Notes under the pieces: generated by a model
The model's input: the letters and a program-made list of their open reading frames with translations, nothing else
Told to the model about the DNA's origin: nothing
Databases searched by the model: none
Shown: positions 49,215 through 58,249 of the stretch, piece after piece
Numbering within the stretch: the first letter of the stretch is position 1
How the letters are laid out: each line of letters begins with the position of its first letter
From: Acidimicrobiales bacterium
Lineage (GTDB): Bacteria > Actinomycetota > Acidimicrobiia > Acidimicrobiales > SZUA-35
DNA: 64,000 bases
Direction of reading: 5' to 3'
Assembly: GCA_028285495.1 (NCBI GenBank)
Contig: JANQPB010000043.1
Coordinates: 120,760 to 184,759 of the forward strand
Position numbers and translations under genes: made by a program

Positions 49215-50846
49215 CTACGGCGACAGGTGCTGGTGGATCGAGCGGATGGCGCTCGATCCCTCACCGACGGCGGCGGCGACCCGCTTCATCGACCCGGCCC
49301 TGGCGTCGCCGGCGGCGAAGATGCCGGGCTGTGACGTCTCGAAGGCGAGCGGCTGAGCGCCGACCGTGTCGGTCACGGCGCTGTCGGTGAGGATGAAGCC
49401 CTTGTCGTCGAGCTCGATCAGCTCGCTGATCCAGTCGGTGTAGGGGATGGCGCCGATGAAGAGGAAGAGACCACAGCAGTCGTGAGCCGTCTCCTCGCCC
49501 GTGTCGCGGTCGGTTCGGGTGATCGTCGCCAGGTGCCCGTCGCCGTCGAGGCCGGTGACCTCGGTTCTCGTCACGACCTCGATGTTCGGCGAGGCCTCGA
49601 TGCGGTCGATCAGGTAGGCGGACATCGAGGCCGTCAGCGACTCGCCCCGGATCGCGATGGTCACCGTCGCCCCCTGCTGCGCGAGGTAGATGGCGGCCTG
49701 GCCGGCCGAGTTGCCGCCGCCGACCACGGTGACCGGGCCGTTGCCGCACACGCGGGCCTCGAGATCGGTTGCGGCGTAGTAGATGCCGGCGCCCTCGAAC
49801 TCCGACAGCCGATCGAGCGGGAGCTTGCGGTACTGCACGCCGACCGCCAGCACGACGGAGCGGGCCATCAGGGTGGAGTCGTCGTCGAGCGTGAGCCGGA
49901 ACCCGTCGCAGACGGCATCGATCGACCGGCACGAGGCCGGGGAGGTGATGCGGGCACCGAGGCGCTGCGCCTGCAGCGAGGCCCGCTCGGCCAGCTCGCC
50001 GCCGGAGATGCCCGTCGGGAAACCGACGTAGTTCTCGATACGGCTGCTGGTGCCGGCCTGCCCGCCGACGCTCCTCGAGTCGAGGACGACGGTGTCGAGC
50101 CCCTCCGAGGCGCCGTAGACGGCGGCCGCCAGCCCGGCCGGGCCGGCCCCGATGACAACCACGTCGTGGATGTGGAGGCTCGTCGGCCGGTACAGCAGCC
50201 CGAGCTCCGCCGCCAGCTCGGCGACCGTCGGCCGACGCAGGATCGCCGTCGGGGTGACCGCGAGCGGGAGCTCGGAGCGCTCGATGCCGGCCTCGACCAC
50301 CTTGTCGTAGAGCGACGGGTCGTCCTCGGGATCGGCCCACCGGTGGGCGATCCGCATCCGTCTGGCGTACCCGACCAGCTCGAGCGTCCGGCTGGCGTGG
50401 CGCGATCCGACGATCGTCAGCGAGTCGACAAGGCCGCCGGCGAGCAACAGCTCCCGACGGGCGACGAGCACCGAGAACAGGAGGTCGCCGAGGTCGTTGT
50501 CGGCCGCCATCAGCTCACGGAGCCCGGTCTCGCTGATCGCCAGGACTTCCGAGTCGACGGCCGCCCGGCAGTGGAGCGACGCGGCCTGGCCGGTCAACAC
50601 GTTGTACTCGCCCATGATGTTGCCGGCCGTGGCCGTGCCGAGGTCGAGTTCGTCCTCGGCCGGCATGCCGATCCGGCCGAGCACGAACTCGCCGGCCAGC
50701 AGGACGAAGAGATCCAGGTTCGTGTCACCCTCCTGGAACAGCAGCGTTCCCCGGGGGATCTCCCTGACCCGGCCGTAGCGGCGGAGCCGGTCGATCTGAT
50801 CGGGGTCGAGACTCGTGAAGGCGAGCTCTTCGGTCGTGTTCGACAT
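49215..50846 (-). CDS. Cyclic-nucleotide-domain fusion to a thioredoxin-reductase-like flavoprotein
   Basis: Protein of 543 residues. Residues about 15-135 form a cNMP-binding (Crp-type) domain (GTLLFQEGDTNLDLFVLLAG, GNIMGEYNVLTGQAASLHCR); a linker follows, and from about 228 there is a two-domain pyridine-nucleotide flavoprotein: VVVIGAGPAGLAAAVYGAS, SRSVGGQAGTSSRIENYVGF, VTVVGGGNSAGQAAIYLAQQ and GIFAAGDARAGSMKRVAAA. The redox CxxC of true thioredoxin reductases, expected after GIYY, is replaced by AATDLEARVC, so it cannot reduce thioredoxin in the usual way. TAGATT ends 6 bases before ATG 50846. Role unknown; perhaps nucleotide-regulated NAD(P)H oxidation. Confidence 0.85.
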   Translation of the reverse strand: MSNTTEELAFTSLDPDQIDRLRRYGRVREIPRGTLLFQEGDTNLDLFVLLAGEFVLGRIGMPAEDELDLGTATAGNIMGEYNVLTGQAASLHCRAAVDSEVLAISETGLRELMAADNDLGDLLFSVLVARRELLLAGGLVDSLTIVGSRHASRTLELVGYARRMRIAHRWADPEDDPSLYDKVVEAGIERSELPLAVTPTAILRRPTVAELAAELGLLYRPTSLHIHDVVVIGAGPAGLAAAVYGASEGLDTVVLDSRSVGGQAGTSSRIENYVGFPTGISGGELAERASLQAQRLGARITSPASCRSIDAVCDGFRLTLDDDSTLMARSVVLAVGVQYRKLPLDRLSEFEGAGIYYAATDLEARVCGNGPVTVVGGGNSAGQAAIYLAQQGATVTIAIRGESLTASMSAYLIDRIEASPNIEVVTRTEVTGLDGDGHLATITRTDRDTGEETAHDCCGLFLFIGAIPYTDWISELIELDDKGFILTDSAVTDTVGAQPLAFETSQPGIFAAGDARAGSMKRVAAAVGEGSSAIRSIHQHLSP

Positions 50847-51097
50847 GGTCTCAATCTAGGCTCCGCCGACCGACCGCAGCCGTCCCGGCCGGTGACCCCG
50901 GACGTCGGACCGGTAGCCGACACGACGGTCGGCCGAGGGCGTGCCGGCCGAGATGTGTGACGAGCAGGCCGGCGTCGGGTTCGACGGCTTGCTCGACGGC
51001 TTCCAGCGGGCGGCCGAGTCCCGGGCCTTGGCGAAGCCCCCGGCATTCCGGGCGCAGGCGTGGCGTTCGGCCGGGGACGTGGGTGATAGTGGCGACC

Positions 51098-52774
51098 ATG
51101 CCTTCCACCCACCCGGCCGATGGCGCGACCCGCTTCGATTGCGAGAAGCAGCCGGCCCGAGGCTCGCAGGCCATGATCGTCACCAATCACCCGCGGGCCT
51201 CGGCCGCCGGCGCCGAGGTCCTGCTCGCCGGCGGCAACGCCGTCGATGCCGCGGTGACGGCGCTGTTCGCCCTGTCGGTGGTCGAGCCGATGATGGTCGG
51301 CGTCCTGGGCGGGGGCGTGGCCCACGTGCGGCGGGCCGACGGGGCCAACGTGATCGTCGACGGCCTGAGCACGGCGCCGCAGCTGGCGTCGGGGACCATG
51401 TACGAGACCGTCTCGGACGAGCTCGCCACCTACCGCGAGACCCGTGGTCGGGCCAACCTGGTCGGCGGGCTGGCGGTCGCCGTCCCCGGTGCCCTGGCCG
51501 CCTGGTGCAAGGCCCTGGCCGACCACGGCACGATCTCGGTCGCCGAGGCCGTCGAGCCGGCCACCCGCCTGGCCGATCGGGGCTTCACGGTCACGCCCTA
51601 CCTCGTCGACTGCGTCCGCGACACCGCCGACGACCTGGCCAGGGACCCGGGCCTCCGTGCGCTGTTCCTGCCAGCCGGGGCGCCGTTGGCCGCCGGCACC
51701 ACCCTCCGGCAACCGGCCTACGCCGAGACGCTCGACACGATCGGCCGCGACGGGCCGGCCGCGCTCTACGGGGGTGGCCTCGGCCGGGCGTTCCTCCGGG
51801 CGGTGGCGGACGACGGCGGGATCATGACCGACGGCGACCTGGCGGCCTACGAGCCGGTCGATCGTCACCCGATCCGGGGCAGCTATCGCGGCTACGAGGT
51901 CCTCGGGCCCCCGCCGCCGGCGTCGGCCGGGGTGCACATCACCCAGATGCTGAACCTGCTCGAGGGGTTCGACCTGCGCGCCCTCGGCTTCGGCACGCCC
52001 GAGTCGACCCACCTGCTGGCCGAGGCGCTCAAGATCGCGTTCGCCGACCGGTCGGTGGCCACCGCCGACCCGGCGTTCGTCGACGTCCCGGTCGAGCGGC
52101 TGGTGAGCAAGGCCTACGCCGAGGAGCAGGCGGCCACGATCGATCCCGAGGCGACGCGGGCCTGGGGGCCGGGGGTCCACGGCGACGCCCACTCGACCAC
52201 CCACGTCACCGCGGCCGACGCCGCCGGTAACGTCATGACGACCACCCAGACCATCAACGGGCTGTTCGGGGCCTGCCTCCAGGTGCCCGAGACCGGCATG
52301 ATCGCCAACAACTACATGTACAACTTCGACCCGCACCCCGGCCACGCGCTCTCGGTCGAGCCGGGCAAGCGGGTCTTCACCTCGATGGCTCCGATGATGG
52401 TCTGTCGCGACGGTGAGATCCGCTACGCCCTCGGGCTGCCAGGGGCGCTGCGGATCTTCCCCTCGGCGTTCCAGGCCCTGGTCAACCTGATCGATCACGG
52501 CATGACCCTGCAGGAGGCGGTCGAGGCGCCGCGGATCTGGACCGAGGGCGGCGTCGTCGAGATCGAGAACGCCTTCCCGGAGTCGGTCGAGTCGGGCCTC
52601 GTCGACCGGGGTCACGAGGTGCAACGGGTCGGTCGGGTCGCCGGGGGCATGAACGCGATCGCCTTCGAGGACGACGGCTCGCTGACCGGCGCCGCTTGTT
52701 GGCGGGCCGACGGCACCCCGGTCGCCATCGCCGGCGGGTTGGCCCGCGAGGGCGTCCGGTTCTCCGGCCTCTAG
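51098..52774 (+). CDS. Gamma-glutamyltransferase family protein (paralogue 1)
   Basis: Ntn-hydrolase of 558 residues that should cleave itself into two subunits. The start AMIVTNHPRASAAGAEVLLA with GGNAVDAAVTALFALSVVEP is the large-subunit signature. The autocatalytic nucleophile is the first Thr of STTHVTAADAAGNVM (about residue 367), and PGKRVFTSMAPMMV and the late LPGALRIFPSAFQALVNLID lie in the small subunit. No signal peptide, unlike periplasmic GGT. GGT-like enzymes hydrolyse gamma-glutamyl or oxamate/amide compounds. ATG 51098 is used; GTG 51083 or 51089 are in frame. A D-2-hydroxyacid dehydrogenase gene follows 12 bases downstream. Confidence 0.88.
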   Translation: MPSTHPADGATRFDCEKQPARGSQAMIVTNHPRASAAGAEVLLAGGNAVDAAVTALFALSVVEPMMVGVLGGGVAHVRRADGANVIVDGLSTAPQLASGTMYETVSDELATYRETRGRANLVGGLAVAVPGALAAWCKALADHGTISVAEAVEPATRLADRGFTVTPYLVDCVRDTADDLARDPGLRALFLPAGAPLAAGTTLRQPAYAETLDTIGRDGPAALYGGGLGRAFLRAVADDGGIMTDGDLAAYEPVDRHPIRGSYRGYEVLGPPPPASAGVHITQMLNLLEGFDLRALGFGTPESTHLLAEALKIAFADRSVATADPAFVDVPVERLVSKAYAEEQAATIDPEATRAWGPGVHGDAHSTTHVTAADAAGNVMTTTQTINGLFGACLQVPETGMIANNYMYNFDPHPGHALSVEPGKRVFTSMAPMMVCRDGEIRYALGLPGALRIFPSAFQALVNLIDHGMTLQEAVEAPRIWTEGGVVEIENAFPESVESGLVDRGHEVQRVGRVAGGMNAIAFEDDGSLTGAACWRADGTPVAIAGGLAREGVRFSGL

Positions 52775-52786
52775 GCGGCGCGTCCC

Positions 52787-53752
52787 ATGTCGCACCACAT
52801 CGTCGTGCTCGACGCCATCGGCGAGACCGTCGCCGCCAAGCTCCGGGCGCTGCTGCCGGACGGCTTCATCCTGACCCACGCCATCGAGCGGAACGATGCG
52901 CACCTGGCCGAGATCATCGCCGATGCCGACTTCGCGGTGTCCGGTCAGGTCGCGGTCAGCGCCGAGGTGCTCGGCGCCGCCACCAGGCTGCAGCTGCTGC
53001 ACAAGTGGGGGGTCGGCGTGGACAACCTCGACGTCGACGCGGCCCGTCGGCTCGGCATCAAGGTGGCCAGGACGACCGGCAGCAACGCCGTCCCGGTGGC
53101 CGAGTTCACCGTCGGGCTGATGATCGGCGCCCTCCGTCACGTCGCCCACGGTCACCATCGGCTCCAGGGGGGCCAGTGGCGGAACTGGTCGACCAGCGAG
53201 CCCCTGATGCTCAGCGGCAAGACCGTCGGCCTCGTCGGCTTCGGGGCCATCGGCACCAACGTCGCCCGCCTGCTGTCTGGCTTCGGGTGCGACGTGTGGT
53301 ACCACAAGCCGAACCGGCTCACCGAGGACGAGGAGCGGGATCGCCGGGTCCGCTACGCCGACCTGGCGACGCTGCTGGCCTCAAGCGACGTCGTCTCCCT
53401 GCACTGCCCGCTGACCGACGAGACCACCGGGCTGATCGACCGGGCGGCGCTGGTGCGGATGAAGCCGACGGCGGTGCTCATCAACGTGGCCCGGGGCGGC
53501 GTGGTGGTCGAGTCGGATCTGATCTGGGCGCTCCAGCGGGGCGAGATCCACTCGGCGGCGATGGACGTCTACGAGATCGAGCCGCTCCCCGCCGGCAGTC
53601 CGTTGATCGGCGTCGACAACCTCACGCTCACACCCCATCTCGGGGCGATGGCCGCCGACAACTTCGCGCCGACGGTGACCAGGATGTTCGAGAACATCCG
53701 GCGGGTCGCCGACGGCGAGCCCCTGCCGACCTCGGACACCGTCGTGCCGTGA
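52787..53752 (+). CDS. D-2-hydroxyacid dehydrogenase
   Basis: NAD(P)-dependent dehydrogenase of 321 residues. The dinucleotide loop is VGLVGFGAIGTNVARLL; catalytic Arg lies in NVARGGVVVE, Glu in DVYEIEPLP and His in LTPHLGAMAADNF; the N-terminal catalytic domain contains LLHKWGVGVDNLDVDAARRL and ARTTGSNAVPVAEFTV. It interconverts 2-oxo acids and D-2-hydroxyacids; substrate unassigned. ATG 52787 is 12 bases after the first gamma-glutamyltransferase gene, so the two are co-transcribed and may act on the same gamma-glutamyl or hydroxyacid compound. Confidence 0.9.
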   Translation: MSHHIVVLDAIGETVAAKLRALLPDGFILTHAIERNDAHLAEIIADADFAVSGQVAVSAEVLGAATRLQLLHKWGVGVDNLDVDAARRLGIKVARTTGSNAVPVAEFTVGLMIGALRHVAHGHHRLQGGQWRNWSTSEPLMLSGKTVGLVGFGAIGTNVARLLSGFGCDVWYHKPNRLTEDEERDRRVRYADLATLLASSDVVSLHCPLTDETTGLIDRAALVRMKPTAVLINVARGGVVVESDLIWALQRGEIHSAAMDVYEIEPLPAGSPLIGVDNLTLTPHLGAMAADNFAPTVTRMFENIRRVADGEPLPTSDTVVP

Positions 53753-53823
53753 CCGCCCCGGCCCGGGCCACCAGGCGACGGGTCGCACGGCGACGGCGGT
53801 CGCCAGCGGAGTAGTCTGGCGCC

Positions 53824-53970
53824 ATGCGCACCATCCGCCGTCTCGCCGGGAGCGTCCGGTCCTGGCTCGTGCGGGCGGGTGACCGTCGGCGGGCCATCGC
53901 CGAGCGGCGGGCCGCGACCATCAGCCGCGACCCCGGTGCCGGAACGCCGCCGACCGGGGGCTGGCACTAG
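53824..53970 (+). CDS. Small arginine-rich protein (48 residues)
   Basis: Short reading frame MRTIRRLAGSVRSWLVRAGD, then RRRAIAERRAATISRDPGAG and TPPTGGWH, too short for most gene finders. Its support is the upstream context: TAGTCT (53812-53817) ends exactly 6 bases before ATG 53824, the leaderless promoter pattern of the window. The product has 13 arginines and could form an amphipathic helix. It lies between the D-2-hydroxyacid dehydrogenase and the second gamma-glutamyltransferase genes. Function unknown; may also be a spurious frame. Confidence 0.4.
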   Translation: MRTIRRLAGSVRSWLVRAGDRRRAIAERRAATISRDPGAGTPPTGGWH

Positions 53971-54039
53971 CCGTCCTCGCCCCGGCCGGGTCGGTGCTGG
54001 CATGATGCGAGCACCACGTCAGCAACCGGGAGCGCGACG

Positions 54040-55650
54040 ATGACGCAGTACGAGCACGGCATGGTGGTTGCGGCCCAACCCGAGGCGGTCGAGGCCGGGG
54101 CGGCGGTGCTGCGATCGGGCGGCAACGCCGTCGACGCCGTCATCGCAACCGGCCTCGTCGCCGGCGTCGTCGATCCCCAGATGTGCGGGATCGCCGGGTT
54201 CGGCAACCTGCAGGTCCTGCTCCCCGCCGATGGCATCCACCGATGCATCGACTTCCACGCCCGGTCGCCGCTGGCCACCAGGCCGGACCAGTGGGAGGAC
54301 CTCGTTGTCGGCGAGACCCGCGACGGGTTCGGGTTCGTGCTCGACGGCCACGTGAACGACGTCGGCTACCAGGCGGTGGCCACCCCCGGCTCGATGCGGG
54401 CCTACTTCGAGGCCCAGACGACCTGGGGGCTGAAGGACTGGGGTGAGATCGTCGACCACGCCATCCGACTGGCCGACGACGGTTTCGTGATCCGCCCCCA
54501 CACCGCCCGCTGGTGGGCCGAGGGGGCGACGATGGGACGGGCCGACAACCACGACCGCCTGCGGTTCTCCGCCACCGGCCGCGACCTCTACTTCCGGCCG
54601 GACGGCACGCTGAAGCGGGTCGGCGACGTGCTGGCCAACCCCGATCTGGCCGCCACCCTCCGCATCATCGCCCGGGACGGAGCCGATGCCTTCTATAGCG
54701 GGCCCATCGCCGAGCGCATCGCCGAGGACATGGCGGCCAACGGTGGCCTGCTCGACGCCGCCGACCTGGCCGCCTACCGGACCATCCACAACGATCCTCT
54801 CGTCGGCGCCTACCGGGGCCATCGCATCACGACCAACCACCCGCCCGGCGGGGGTGTCATGGTGCTCGAGATGCTCAACGTCCTGGAGCATTTCGACCTC
54901 GGGGCGATGGGTCACAACTCGGTCGAGTACGTCCGCACCGTCACCGAGACGATGAAGCGGGCGACGTCGGACAAGGATGCCTTCGTCGGCGATCCCGCCT
55001 TCGTCGACGTGCCGGTCGATCGCCTCCTGTCGGCCGACCATGCCGCAGACCATGCGGCGTCGATCAAGGCCGGCGACCGGGCTCGGGTCACCCGCCTGGC
55101 CTTCGAGCCGGCCGACACCACCCACGTCGCCGTGGTCGACCGGGACGGCAACGCCGCCTCGATGACCCACTCGCTCGGCATGCCCTCCGGCGTGATCACC
55201 GACGGTCTCGGGTTCATGTACAACGGCTGCATGGCGGTCTTCGACCCCCGCCCCGGTCATGCCGACAGCCTGGCCCCCGGGAAGAGCCGGTTCAGCTCCC
55301 TGTGCCCGACGATGGCCTTCGACGGCGACGGGCTGCGGATCGTGGTCGGGGCCCCAGGCGGAACGCAGATCGCCATGGGGGTCACCCAGGCCCTGCTCAA
55401 CGTGATCGATCACGGCATGGACATGCTCGCCGCCGTGTCGGCCCCCCGGGTGTCGGGCACCAGCGACGCCATCGACGTCGCCAATGGGGTGCCGTGGTCG
55501 GTGAGCGATGCCCTGGAGGGTGAGGGCTACGAGGTCATCCGCAGCCCGAGGACCCATGACTTCGCCGCGGTCTACGGCATCCGGGTCGATGGCGGTCGGC
55601 TGGACGGTGGCGCCGATCCGGCCGGCGACGGGACGGCGCAGGTGGTCTGA
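54040..55650 (+). CDS. Gamma-glutamyltransferase family protein (paralogue 2)
   Basis: Ntn-hydrolase of 536 residues. HGMVVAAQPEAVEAGAAVLR with SGGNAVDAVIATGLVAGVVD starts the large subunit; the nucleophile Thr is in ADTTHVAVVDRDGNAASMTH (about residue 361); PGKSRFSSLCPTMAF and GAPGGTQIAMGVTQALLNVI follow. It is not a close copy of paralogue 1; similarity is at family level, so the two probably arose by older divergence. No signal peptide. ATG 54040 has GGGAG seven bases upstream. Substrate unknown. Confidence 0.88.
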   Translation: MTQYEHGMVVAAQPEAVEAGAAVLRSGGNAVDAVIATGLVAGVVDPQMCGIAGFGNLQVLLPADGIHRCIDFHARSPLATRPDQWEDLVVGETRDGFGFVLDGHVNDVGYQAVATPGSMRAYFEAQTTWGLKDWGEIVDHAIRLADDGFVIRPHTARWWAEGATMGRADNHDRLRFSATGRDLYFRPDGTLKRVGDVLANPDLAATLRIIARDGADAFYSGPIAERIAEDMAANGGLLDAADLAAYRTIHNDPLVGAYRGHRITTNHPPGGGVMVLEMLNVLEHFDLGAMGHNSVEYVRTVTETMKRATSDKDAFVGDPAFVDVPVDRLLSADHAADHAASIKAGDRARVTRLAFEPADTTHVAVVDRDGNAASMTHSLGMPSGVITDGLGFMYNGCMAVFDPRPGHADSLAPGKSRFSSLCPTMAFDGDGLRIVVGAPGGTQIAMGVTQALLNVIDHGMDMLAAVSAPRVSGTSDAIDVANGVPWSVSDALEGEGYEVIRSPRTHDFAAVYGIRVDGGRLDGGADPAGDGTAQVV

Positions 55651-55694
55651 TGTGCCCGGACCGGCCGTGATCTCGACACCAACGGAGGTGGCCC

Positions 55695-56327
55695 ATGGCT
55701 GACGAGACGGAGGTGCTGCGCGACCAGCTCGCGGGCTGGATCGAGGAGCTCGATCGGCTCGTGCACGAGGAGTACGACGTCGGCCTGCTCGACGTGATCG
55801 ACCAGCCCCAGCGACTCCGCCGGCTGGCCGGGGTGCAGCTCAAGGCACCGCTCGGGGTGCCGACGCCGATCGAGCCAGGGCGGTCCGCCACCGGGGCGAA
55901 CCGAGCCTGGGAGTGGGACTACGACAAGGTGCGGGGTTGGCCGGCCGACGCCGATCCGGCCTACGTGGTGATCGAGGAGGCCGCGACCCTGCAGTACGGC
56001 GGCCCGTCGGCGGACGCCCGCGAGTATCTCGCCCGAGACGCCGAGCACGAGCGGGGGCTGTTCAAGATCGTGACGTCGTGGATCCGCCACCGGCTCGGCG
56101 ACCGCGACGAGGCGCCGACGCTGCGGGAGCTGTACGGGGCCGAGGAATCGAAGCGGGAGGCGGCCCTGCTCGACCTCGCCGACCTGCTGGCCAACTTCGC
56201 CCTCACGCCCATCTACGTCGCCGCGCTCCCGGCCGGCGGCTACCTGGTGCCGATCCTGTTGCTGGCGGCCAAGCACGGCTACGGCGCACTATTCGAGGAG
56301 GGCGGCGGCCCCGACGAGTCCTTCTGA
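55695..56327 (+). CDS. Conserved-looking protein of unknown function with C-terminal membrane segment
   Basis: Protein of 210 residues. The N-terminal half is acidic and helical (LRDQLAGWIEELDRLVHEEY), a middle part contains NRAWEWDYDKVRGWPADADP, and a likely membrane segment lies near residues 175-198 (FALTPIYVAALPAGGYLVPI). I do not recognise the family. ATG 55695 is preceded by GGAGG. Its position between gamma-glutamyltransferase and NHL-like genes gives no clear hint of a role. Confidence 0.6.
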   Translation: MADETEVLRDQLAGWIEELDRLVHEEYDVGLLDVIDQPQRLRRLAGVQLKAPLGVPTPIEPGRSATGANRAWEWDYDKVRGWPADADPAYVVIEEAATLQYGGPSADAREYLARDAEHERGLFKIVTSWIRHRLGDRDEAPTLRELYGAEESKREAALLDLADLLANFALTPIYVAALPAGGYLVPILLLAAKHGYGALFEEGGGPDESF

Positions 56328-56373
56328 CCCGCCGGCTTGCCGCCCGGCACCGACGGTCGTAGCGTCCCGGCCC

Positions 56374-57993
56374 ATGAGCACCTCGACCGCAACCAGCCGC
56401 TGGGTCGCCTACGGGGGCGGGGAACCGACCGTGGCGGCGGGTTGGCGGCTCGACGAGGTCGTCGCCCCGGCCGCCACCTGGGGAGCCAATGGCATCCTCG
56501 TCGGCCCGTCGAGCGAGTTGATCGTGACCCAGGTCTTCGGCGCCCACGTGACCGCCATCGACGTCGACACCGGGGTGCAGCGGGCGTTCTCACCGCAGGG
56601 AGAGGGGATCGTCGCCCCCGACGACGGCGCCTTCCTGGCCGACGGCACCTTCTTCGCGACCGAACCGCCGACCGGGCGGGTGACCGGCCGCCGCCCGGAC
56701 GGGACGAGTTTCACGCTTCGCGACGACCTCCCGTCGGCCAACGGCATGACGGTCGACCATCGCGCTCGCCGGCTCTTCGTCGACGAGTTCCGTCCGGGCG
56801 GGCGCCTGCTCGAGCTCGACCCGACCGGTGAGCGGGACCCGGTGGTGCTGGCCGACGAGCTCGACATGCCGAACGCCTTCGCCATGGGGCCGGACGGAGC
56901 CCTGTGGTTCCCCCAGGTCCTGGCCGGTGAGATCTGGCGCTACGACCTCGACTCCGGTCGGCGGGAGCGCCGGTTCACCGATCTCGCCACGCCGACCGCG
57001 GTGAAGTTCGACGGCGACGGTCGGCTGGTCACGAGCGAGGCCGGCAGCGGGAGGATCACCGCCATCGATGTGACATCGGGGGCCCGGACGACCATGGCCG
57101 AGGTCGACCGGGGCATCGACAACTTCGCGCTCGGCCCGGACGGGCGGCTCTTCGTGTCCCACTTCACGAACGGCCGGGTGGCCGAGGTCACCGGCGGGGT
57201 CGAGCGGCTGTTCGTGCAGCCGGGGCTCATCGGACCGTTCGGGCTCGCCGTGCTCGACGGCGGTCGGGTTGCGTCGGCCGACGCTCTGGCCGTGAACGTG
57301 ACCGGTCCGGAGGGTCGCCCGGCCGTGGTCGCGAGTCTCCTCGGCGACCTGCCCGGTGTGGCCATCGACGTGGCGAGGGCTGGCTCGGCGCCGACCGGGA
57401 TGCAGCCTGGCGACACCGGGGACGACCTGCTGATCCTCATCCAGCGGGGCCAGGTGCTGCGGCGCCGGGCCTCGGACGGGGCCCTCCGGTCGGTCGCCGG
57501 CTATCTCGACCGGGTGACCGCCATGACCGAGGCGCCGGACGGGGGCGCCCTCGTGGTCGAGGCCGGCCCCGGTCGGGTGCTCCACATCGACGGCGCGGCG
57601 ACCGACTCGGCGAGGGTCGTCGTCGAGGGCCTGAGCGATCCCCGCGGGGTGGCGGCGGCGCCGGACGGCTCGCTCTGGGTGGCCCATCGGGGCGGGGTCA
57701 CGTCGTTCGTCGACGGCCGGCCGACCGGCACCATCGACGCCGTCGCCGAGCCGTGCGACGTCGCCGTCACCGCGACCACGGTTGCCATCACCGACCCGGC
57801 CGAGCGGCGTGTCGTCACCGTCGACCGGGCGAGCGGGTCGATGTCCGGAGCGGTCACTGCCCTGCCGATCGGACCGCCGGTGGCGGGCGCCGACCTGCCG
57901 CACTCGTTCAGCCCGATCGTGGCCGACGGCGACGGCCTCCTGGTCGGCTGCGACGGCGACGGCTCGATCCGCCGGTTGACCGCGCAACCCTGA
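56374..57993 (+). CDS. SMP-30/NHL-type beta-propeller protein
   Basis: Protein of 539 residues built of repeated blades of about 45 residues: NGILVGPSSELIVTQVFGAH, NGMTVDHRARRLFVDEFRPG, NAFAMGPDGALWFPQVLAGE, VKFDGDGRLVTSEAGSGRIT, NFALGPDGRLFVSHFTNGRV and VAAAPDGSLWVAHRGGVTSF. This is the pattern of SMP-30/gluconolactonase or NHL propellers, which hydrolyse lactones or bind ligands. Metal ligands cannot be assigned with certainty. No signal peptide is seen. A TAGCGT box (56360-56365) lies 8 bases upstream of ATG 56374. Specific activity unknown. Confidence 0.75.
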   Translation: MSTSTATSRWVAYGGGEPTVAAGWRLDEVVAPAATWGANGILVGPSSELIVTQVFGAHVTAIDVDTGVQRAFSPQGEGIVAPDDGAFLADGTFFATEPPTGRVTGRRPDGTSFTLRDDLPSANGMTVDHRARRLFVDEFRPGGRLLELDPTGERDPVVLADELDMPNAFAMGPDGALWFPQVLAGEIWRYDLDSGRRERRFTDLATPTAVKFDGDGRLVTSEAGSGRITAIDVTSGARTTMAEVDRGIDNFALGPDGRLFVSHFTNGRVAEVTGGVERLFVQPGLIGPFGLAVLDGGRVASADALAVNVTGPEGRPAVVASLLGDLPGVAIDVARAGSAPTGMQPGDTGDDLLILIQRGQVLRRRASDGALRSVAGYLDRVTAMTEAPDGGALVVEAGPGRVLHIDGAATDSARVVVEGLSDPRGVAAAPDGSLWVAHRGGVTSFVDGRPTGTIDAVAEPCDVAVTATTVAITDPAERRVVTVDRASGSMSGAVTALPIGPPVAGADLPHSFSPIVADGDGLLVGCDGDGSIRRLTAQP

Positions 57994-58129
57994 CGTTCTC
58001 CTCGTCCGGGGGCACCCGATCCCGGTCCTGGGCCCGTCGACGACGAGCCCATCCACCGTCGATGGCCAGGGACCATCGGCGACGGCGTCGAGCAGGCCGT
58101 CGTCGACCTCGTGTCACGGACCGCCACCG

Positions 58130-58178
58130 TTCTTGACTGATCAGTAATCTATCCTCTACATTCTTGACCGTCCAGTAA
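58130..58178 (+). promoter_or_regulatory. Promoter with two 18-bp direct operator copies
   Basis: TTCTTGACTGATCAGTAA (58130-58147) and TTCTTGACCGTCCAGTAA (58161-58178) are near-identical direct repeats 31 bases apart. TTGACT (58133-58138) and TACATT (58157-58162) form a promoter with 18-base spacing between them, pointing to the gene at 58250. Repressor binding at the two copies would cover -35 and the start site. No regulator gene is adjacent. Confidence 0.65.
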
Positions 58179-58249
58179 GCAATTCGGTCGTGTGTCGCCA
58201 GACCAGGGGGCCGGCGCCCGTCTGCGGCCGGTCGTGGAGGAGTGAGCTC

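Noticed and set aside
50594..53305. 903-codon minus-strand open frame
   Set aside because: Antisense of the first gamma-glutamyltransferase and dehydrogenase genes; composition typical of shadow frames.
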